A stretch of DNA of 64,000 bases from Piscicola geometra. Its lineage: Eukaryota > Annelida > Clitellata > Hirudinida > Piscicolidae. Positions 59,701-64,000 of this stretch are shown piece by piece (the first letter of the stretch is position 1; every line of letters begins with the position of its first letter). The notes beneath the pieces were generated by a model. It ran no database searches and was not told the DNA's origin. It was given only the letters and a program-made list of their open reading frames with translations. The DNA lies in contig OX030957.1 of NCBI GenBank assembly GCA_943735955.1, forward strand, positions 4,783,801-4,847,800, given 5' to 3'. Both the position numbers and the translations under genes were made by a program.

Positions 59701-62700
59701 GAAGGTTTTCTCAGGAACCAAGAGTTTTTCTTCCCTCGGATTGAAAGTCCGTACAACAGCTTTAATCTTTAATTTTTTGTTTATTTTAATAGTTTAAATC
59801 TAAATTCAATAGTTAAAAGTAATATAAAAAAATATTTTTTCGACATTTACTTTTCGAAACGACTCTTTCAACAAAAAAACGCTCGACAACTATCTTCTAG
59901 CTTGTTCTTAAACACGGCGAGCTCAGCAACAAAGCACTTACCGGGTTGTAATGGAGGGATAGCTGCAACTGCACAGCCCCTCTGGTCAACTGCGTAAGTT
60001 TCTTATCTTTCAGCTGGTACCACTTCTTCACGTTGTTGTTCACCTTTAAAGATGTTGATTAACACTGCTCTAAAAAATTCTTTTCTCTACCGTTTATGCC
60101 AGTCATTCACTAAAAATGCGTAGCCGAGTCGGCAACGACTCTCGGCTTGACCAATAATGAAAGGTCCTAGGTTCAAGTGCAACCAATGCCATAGTAACCA
60201 TAGGCGCAAATGAAAACATGCAGCCTAAGTGGCCTGGAAGCCCGTTCGGGTTATACGCCACTATAATAATGCTCGTCATTATTTATTTTTAAAAAGTATC
60301 ATAAATTCAAAACCAGTCTCATTTCCTTCCCACTTGCTTTACACCCTTTTTATCTATTAAAACCCCAAATCTCTCCTTCCTTTCGCAACATACCTGCCTC
60401 GCCTCTCCCAAACGCACCCTCATCAGCGGAATGACGATCTTTCCCAGGAACTCTGACCTCTTGCTCTTGTCGTAGTCGTACACCGTCACCTCGAGGGCTG
60501 CGTGCACGTCCGTGACATCACTGTAGTACAAGAAAGTGAGTGTACAGATGTAATTATTCAGTCAACCTTATTATTATTTTTATTAATAATATCTTTATAT
60601 TATATTTATATTTTTTCATTACTGTTAAAGTTTTTAATTGTTATCATATTGTTATACTTTCTATTAACAACAAACGGGTATCCGAATAACTACTCTTGGA
60701 AAATATTTGAAGAACCTAGGTTCAAGTGCAACCGATGCTCTAGCAATCCATAGACACGATCAAATTTTGCAGACTAAAAATCCAAAATCCTTCACGAGTT
60801 ATACGCCACTATAATAAAATTTTTCACTATTATTGTATTATATATATTATTATTAATTTGTTTTTGGTTTTCTTGTTAATATTATTAAAGGCTTTCTCAC
60901 AGTATGTAGGTGGCCCTCCATCTGGGATTGAGACTTTTGTAGACGGTGTTCGTTTGCAGTCTGGAGTTGATGAGTTCGATGACGCAATAGGGGTCGCTTT
61001 TGCCTCCCAAGTCTGCAGCCACCAGGTCTCTCGCTTGGTGAACTTGTGTTGTGGTGGGATGATTGTTGGTCGGTTTGGTTTGGTTCTCGGTGTGTGAAAT
61101 TGACATAGTATACCGATAACCAAATTATAAATGTGCAATGCACATTGTACATATTTTATCTTGTGGTTTTTAATAAAGTTTGGAAATAATTTGCATTTGG
61201 ATGAGTAATTCTACGTGATTTGTGTGACGAATGAACATCAGTGAGTGAGTAAAGCGTCTTCGAATTCATTAAAGTCCACAATAAAAAATTTTAACTTTAA
61301 AAACAATTCTTACTTGTAACAATTAGTTTTCCCACTTCTTTCGATGAACTCATGAAATTCTAGAAAGTGATGAAATATTTGGTCTTGAAACTTTTCAAAC
61401 TACGGCCCTCGGCTTATTGTAATAGTATAAAGTATTACATTTACTACTTTTTTTTTCAGTTATCGAAGAAAAAAATTATTTAACAATTTTTGTAATATAT
61501 ATTTTTCTTAAAATATTAGGTATTATTATTTTATAATACATAACAATAATCATATTTAAAATATTTTGCTTTTAATTAATTTAAAAGTATTTCAAAATTT
61601 TATCATCCAATACTTATAATTCATTTAACTAAAATGAATTCTCTAACATACATAGTTTTCAGTGAATGTCTTGTTCAGGTTGGAAATCTCCTCCTCCAAC
61701 TCGTGGTCATCGAGGAACGAGAAGTAATCCAAGTGTTTCACGAGAGACTGATACTCATCCTGCTGCTGCTGTGGAAGCTGGAGAATTTGTTGCCGCAACG
61801 TCCGTTCTTGTTGCAGAGGGAATTGCGAGTGAATGTTCGGGTGCTGGTAGGGACATAACGTCAGTAAGATAATCAAATGACCAGCCCCGTCCTCCAGGTC
61901 GACTTTCAAGTTGTGTGTCTTGTTCGGTTCGTACTTCCTGATGTCCAGCTTGGTTCTGTAGATTATTTTTGTAAACTCTGAGAAACCACGTTTTGTTCTT
62001 TTGATATAGATAGCTAAATAAACTTAAAAAGTAAATTTTGCTCTTAAAACATTCGTGCATTCAGTTTCTTCTATTTATTTGAAGCTTTTTCAAGGCAGCG
62101 CAGAAAACATTAAAATTAAAAATCAATTTATTTCTAACCAATCACCTTCCAAGGATATCATCCCTACCTCCCACGTCATGATCGTATACGCTGATTTCGA
62201 GTTCTGATTGCTCAAAAGTCCACCAATCAAAATCAAACGACTCCAACCATCGGGGGTTCAGAGTTTTCATTTTGCACTGTATGAAATAATTCATGAGATT
62301 TTATAGGATTTTCTAATCTTTTTAAATCAAGGTTCGTTTTTTGAGATTGGTTTCATTAAAAGCGTTTAAAAATGTGTAAACAATATTTATTTTCTAAAAA
62401 TACGAAATATATATCATCCTCATACCCAACTTTATTATTATTTGTTTCTTGAAGAACCCCCTTATTCTATTATGGCAGACCTTGCTTTTAAACTTTTCTT
62501 GTCCCAGTTGGAACTTGACGTAAGGGTCGGAAAAGCCATTGTCGTCCATGGCGATCAGGTCCGCTCCCTCGACCAGCAGAATGTTCAGCGTGCCCAGTGG
62601 TTCATTCTTGAACCTCTTTTTGACGCCTTTTTTCCCTTTTTCTAATACCATTAAATTCTTCTGTGAGCGCAATGTGTATGACTCCAGTCTGGCTCTTGTT

Positions 62701-63836
62701 TCTGCAATCTTTGTGAAAGTGTTATTAATCTTTAATAACAAATTCTTTGTTGAAATGCTTTTATGATAGTAAGGACAAATATTAAAGCTTTTCAATATGC
62801 GTGGTTTTATTTGAAAACATATATCCTATTTTCTTCTAAACTTTTTTTTTGCTGCATGCATAAAAAAGGGAGAAACTCAAGGAATTTCTATTAAACGACA
62901 GCGAAGTGTGAAAAGTGAAACGCTGAAGGGCAGTCACTCGGTTTTTCAAAAAGTTTTAAACTTTTTGTTCTTGGAAAATCTTTTCGTTGAACGTTTTCCA
63001 AACAACCTTATACCAGAAAAAATTTTAAAGGATAAAATTGAATATTATGAAAAAACTCAATAATATCAAGTATTTAAAATTCGAAGTTTTTACATAAAAA
63101 TTATTTATTTTTTTCAGCTTGTTGCTTGACTAAACTTTCATTTTTGTGCATTACTGAGTTTTTATTGCTCTATAACTTGTTATTCGTTCATTTACTCTTC
63201 TTTTTATAGAATACAACTTCTACATTAATTTCTTACGAACCCCTTTTTCATCATTATCTTTTAATTTGTTAAAAGCTTTCTTCACTAATGTCTATGTTTT
63301 ACACTTTTGAATGTTATTATATATTTTTTCAACCCAGCTTTTTAAAGTTTTTTCATTCAATAACATTAATCAATTCTGTCGCTTAAATTCCTTTCCGACA
63401 TCACATATCACTCTAGCAATCCCCAATCGACCATTACTGCTTAAACAAGCAACTGCCAACATCACGTGACTATTAAGTCACCATTTTCTATATATTTTTA
63501 TCACTTTTTAACACCGTCCAACATTTTTAGACACCCTACAACATGTTTCAACACCATAATAATATTAATAACAATTTATGTTTTTATATAGCACCTGAGC
63601 ACGCAACATTTTTTTTTTCTCCCCAACATTTTACAACACCCTCCAACATTTTTATTTCTCCCCAACATTTCACAACACCCTCCAACATTTTTATTTCTCC
63701 CCAACATTTCACAACACCTCCACAAACCTGCACTTCATCGAGACGTTGCAGCGTGCACTTGATTCTGACGTAACCCATGTAAGTGAACTTTTTGCTTCCT
63801 TTCTTCTCTTCCAACATCAGATTCAACTCTACAGGC
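56710..63836 (-). CDS. MCTP: MCTP, multiple C2 domain and transmembrane-region protein (15 exons in window, 5' partial)
   Basis: Exons (reverse strand) 63836-63728, 62708-62481, 62276-62146, 61955-61652, 61359-61314, 61042-60901, 60520-60394, 60043-59942, 59766-59692, 59537-59418, 59187-59062, 57585-57544, 57325-57204, 57118-56911, 56739-56710. These give about 636 residues in one frame. MCTPs are ER-anchored calcium-binding proteins acting at synapses and contact sites. Visible in order: the end of C2A; C2B ([46 protein letters not shown]); C2C ([43 protein letters not shown]); two hydrophobic segments ([14 protein letters not shown]); a charged loop; then the last hydrophobic pair ([20 protein letters not shown]) and [14 protein letters not shown]. 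The last exon adds [10 protein letters not shown] poly-Gln-rich loop follows C2B. The N-terminus and most of C2A lie past the right edge. Closest family members are MCTP1/MCTP2. Confidence 0.93.
58283..58414 (-). other. Possible alternative terminal exon of MCTP
   Basis: Inside the intron 57586-59061 a less AT-rich patch (about 58330-58440) has a good acceptor (CGCCACAG) followed on the reverse strand by a phase-0 frame of 43 codons and a stop: [17 protein letters not shown], then [13 protein letters not shown]. Spliced to the exon ending at 59062 it would truncate MCTP after the first hydrophobic pair. There is no family support for this tail, so it may be untranslated or unused. Confidence 0.35.
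60118..60290 (+). mobile_element. tRNA-derived SINE, best copy, in MCTP intron
   Basis: The head is tRNA-like with a polymerase III A box TAGCCGAGTCGG (60121-60132) and B box GGTTCAAGTGC (60170-60180). A long variable-arm-like segment between them suggests a Leu- or Ser-type ancestor. The body continues to GGCCTGGAAGCCCGTTCGGG, TTATACGCCACTATAATAAT and a CGTCATTATT tail. It is antisense to MCTP, within the intron 60044-60393. Confidence 0.75.
60712..60835 (+). mobile_element. tRNA-derived SINE, second copy, in MCTP intron
   Basis: Starts near the B box (CCTAGGTTCAAGTGCAACC, 60715-60733) and shares the ATGC..AGCAATCCATAGAC, TTATACGCCACTATAATAAA and CACTATTATT segments with the copy at 60118-60290. 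The middle is diverged and the A-box half is missing or degraded. It is in the next MCTP intron (60521-60900) in the same orientation. Confidence 0.7.
63600..63722. repeat. 39-bp tandem repeat abutting an MCTP donor
   Basis: Roughly two and a half to three copies of CCCAACATTTCACAACACCC followed by TCCAACATTTTTATTTCTC. The MCTP donor (reverse strand GTTTGT at 63727-63722) lies at the right edge of the array, so the repeat starts inside the first bases of the intron. Confidence 0.85.
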
Positions 63837-64000
63837 CTGTGTGTGATGATGAAGAAAATAGGCATTGCGATGAAATTATAATTTTATTTAACATATTATT
63901 AACTAAATTATTGAATCAACGATTAAATAATGTATTTATTGCTTATTAATAAAGTTTAAAAACTAATAAAATATACTCGAGTTTATAATTGCATGCCATT

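Noticed and set aside
1..64000. CRISPR array, bacterial operon or prophage signatures
   Set aside because: The sequence is intron-containing animal DNA. All tandem repeats lack unique spacers of regular length.

Overview
The window is nuclear DNA from an animal, most likely an invertebrate. The evidence is three multi-exon genes with GT-AG introns whose products are metazoan families (HERC2, RBM24/38, MCTP). Exons are relatively GC-rich, set in very AT-rich introns and spacers that are full of microsatellites and old transposon debris. I cannot name the phylum from sequence alone. All exon boundaries below were read by hand and checked only for continuity of reading frame and resemblance to known family members.

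Positions 66-16200 (+): the 3' part of a HERC2-type giant E3 ubiquitin ligase, 31 exons, about 2,108 residues inside the window, with the 5' part lying to the left. It holds the last blades of one RCC1-like domain (RLD), a conserved middle region, a complete second RLD, and a complete C-terminal HECT domain with its catalytic cysteine at 15407-15409. Large low-complexity inserts (Ser/Asp, Pro/Ser, acidic plus Cys-Gly, Asn/Tyr) sit in the linkers. One HECT intron is filled by a 1.5 kb satellite of 12-bp units with higher-order structure.

Positions 16201-21747 are a non-coding spacer between convergent genes. Positions 21748-40824 (-) are a four-exon RBM24/RBM38 (SEB-4/SUP-12) RNA-binding protein of 268 residues with one RRM and two huge introns (10.2 and 7.9 kb). 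The larger intron contains a dead hAT-like transposon flanked by near-identical direct repeats and a tRNA-like SINE candidate. Positions 40825-49509 are spacer with another decayed mobile-element-like stretch.

Positions 49510-54858 (-) and 56710-63836 (-) are two tandem MCTP genes (multiple C2 domain and transmembrane-region proteins). The right-hand one is orthodox and continues past the right edge. The left-hand one is a strongly diverged, shortened paralogue of 15 exons and 538 residues, fully open. It appears to lack C2A and has lost most calcium-binding aspartates, while keeping many intron positions. This is the most interesting protein in the window.

Two genome-wide traits stand out. 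The 5' splice sites often have T or C at +3 (21 of 61 inferred introns) while G at +5 is strongly kept in HERC2. Also, trinucleotide or CA repeats repeatedly run straight into the 3' splice sites. A small tRNA-derived SINE family has three related copies at about 7.1, 60.1 and 60.7 kb.
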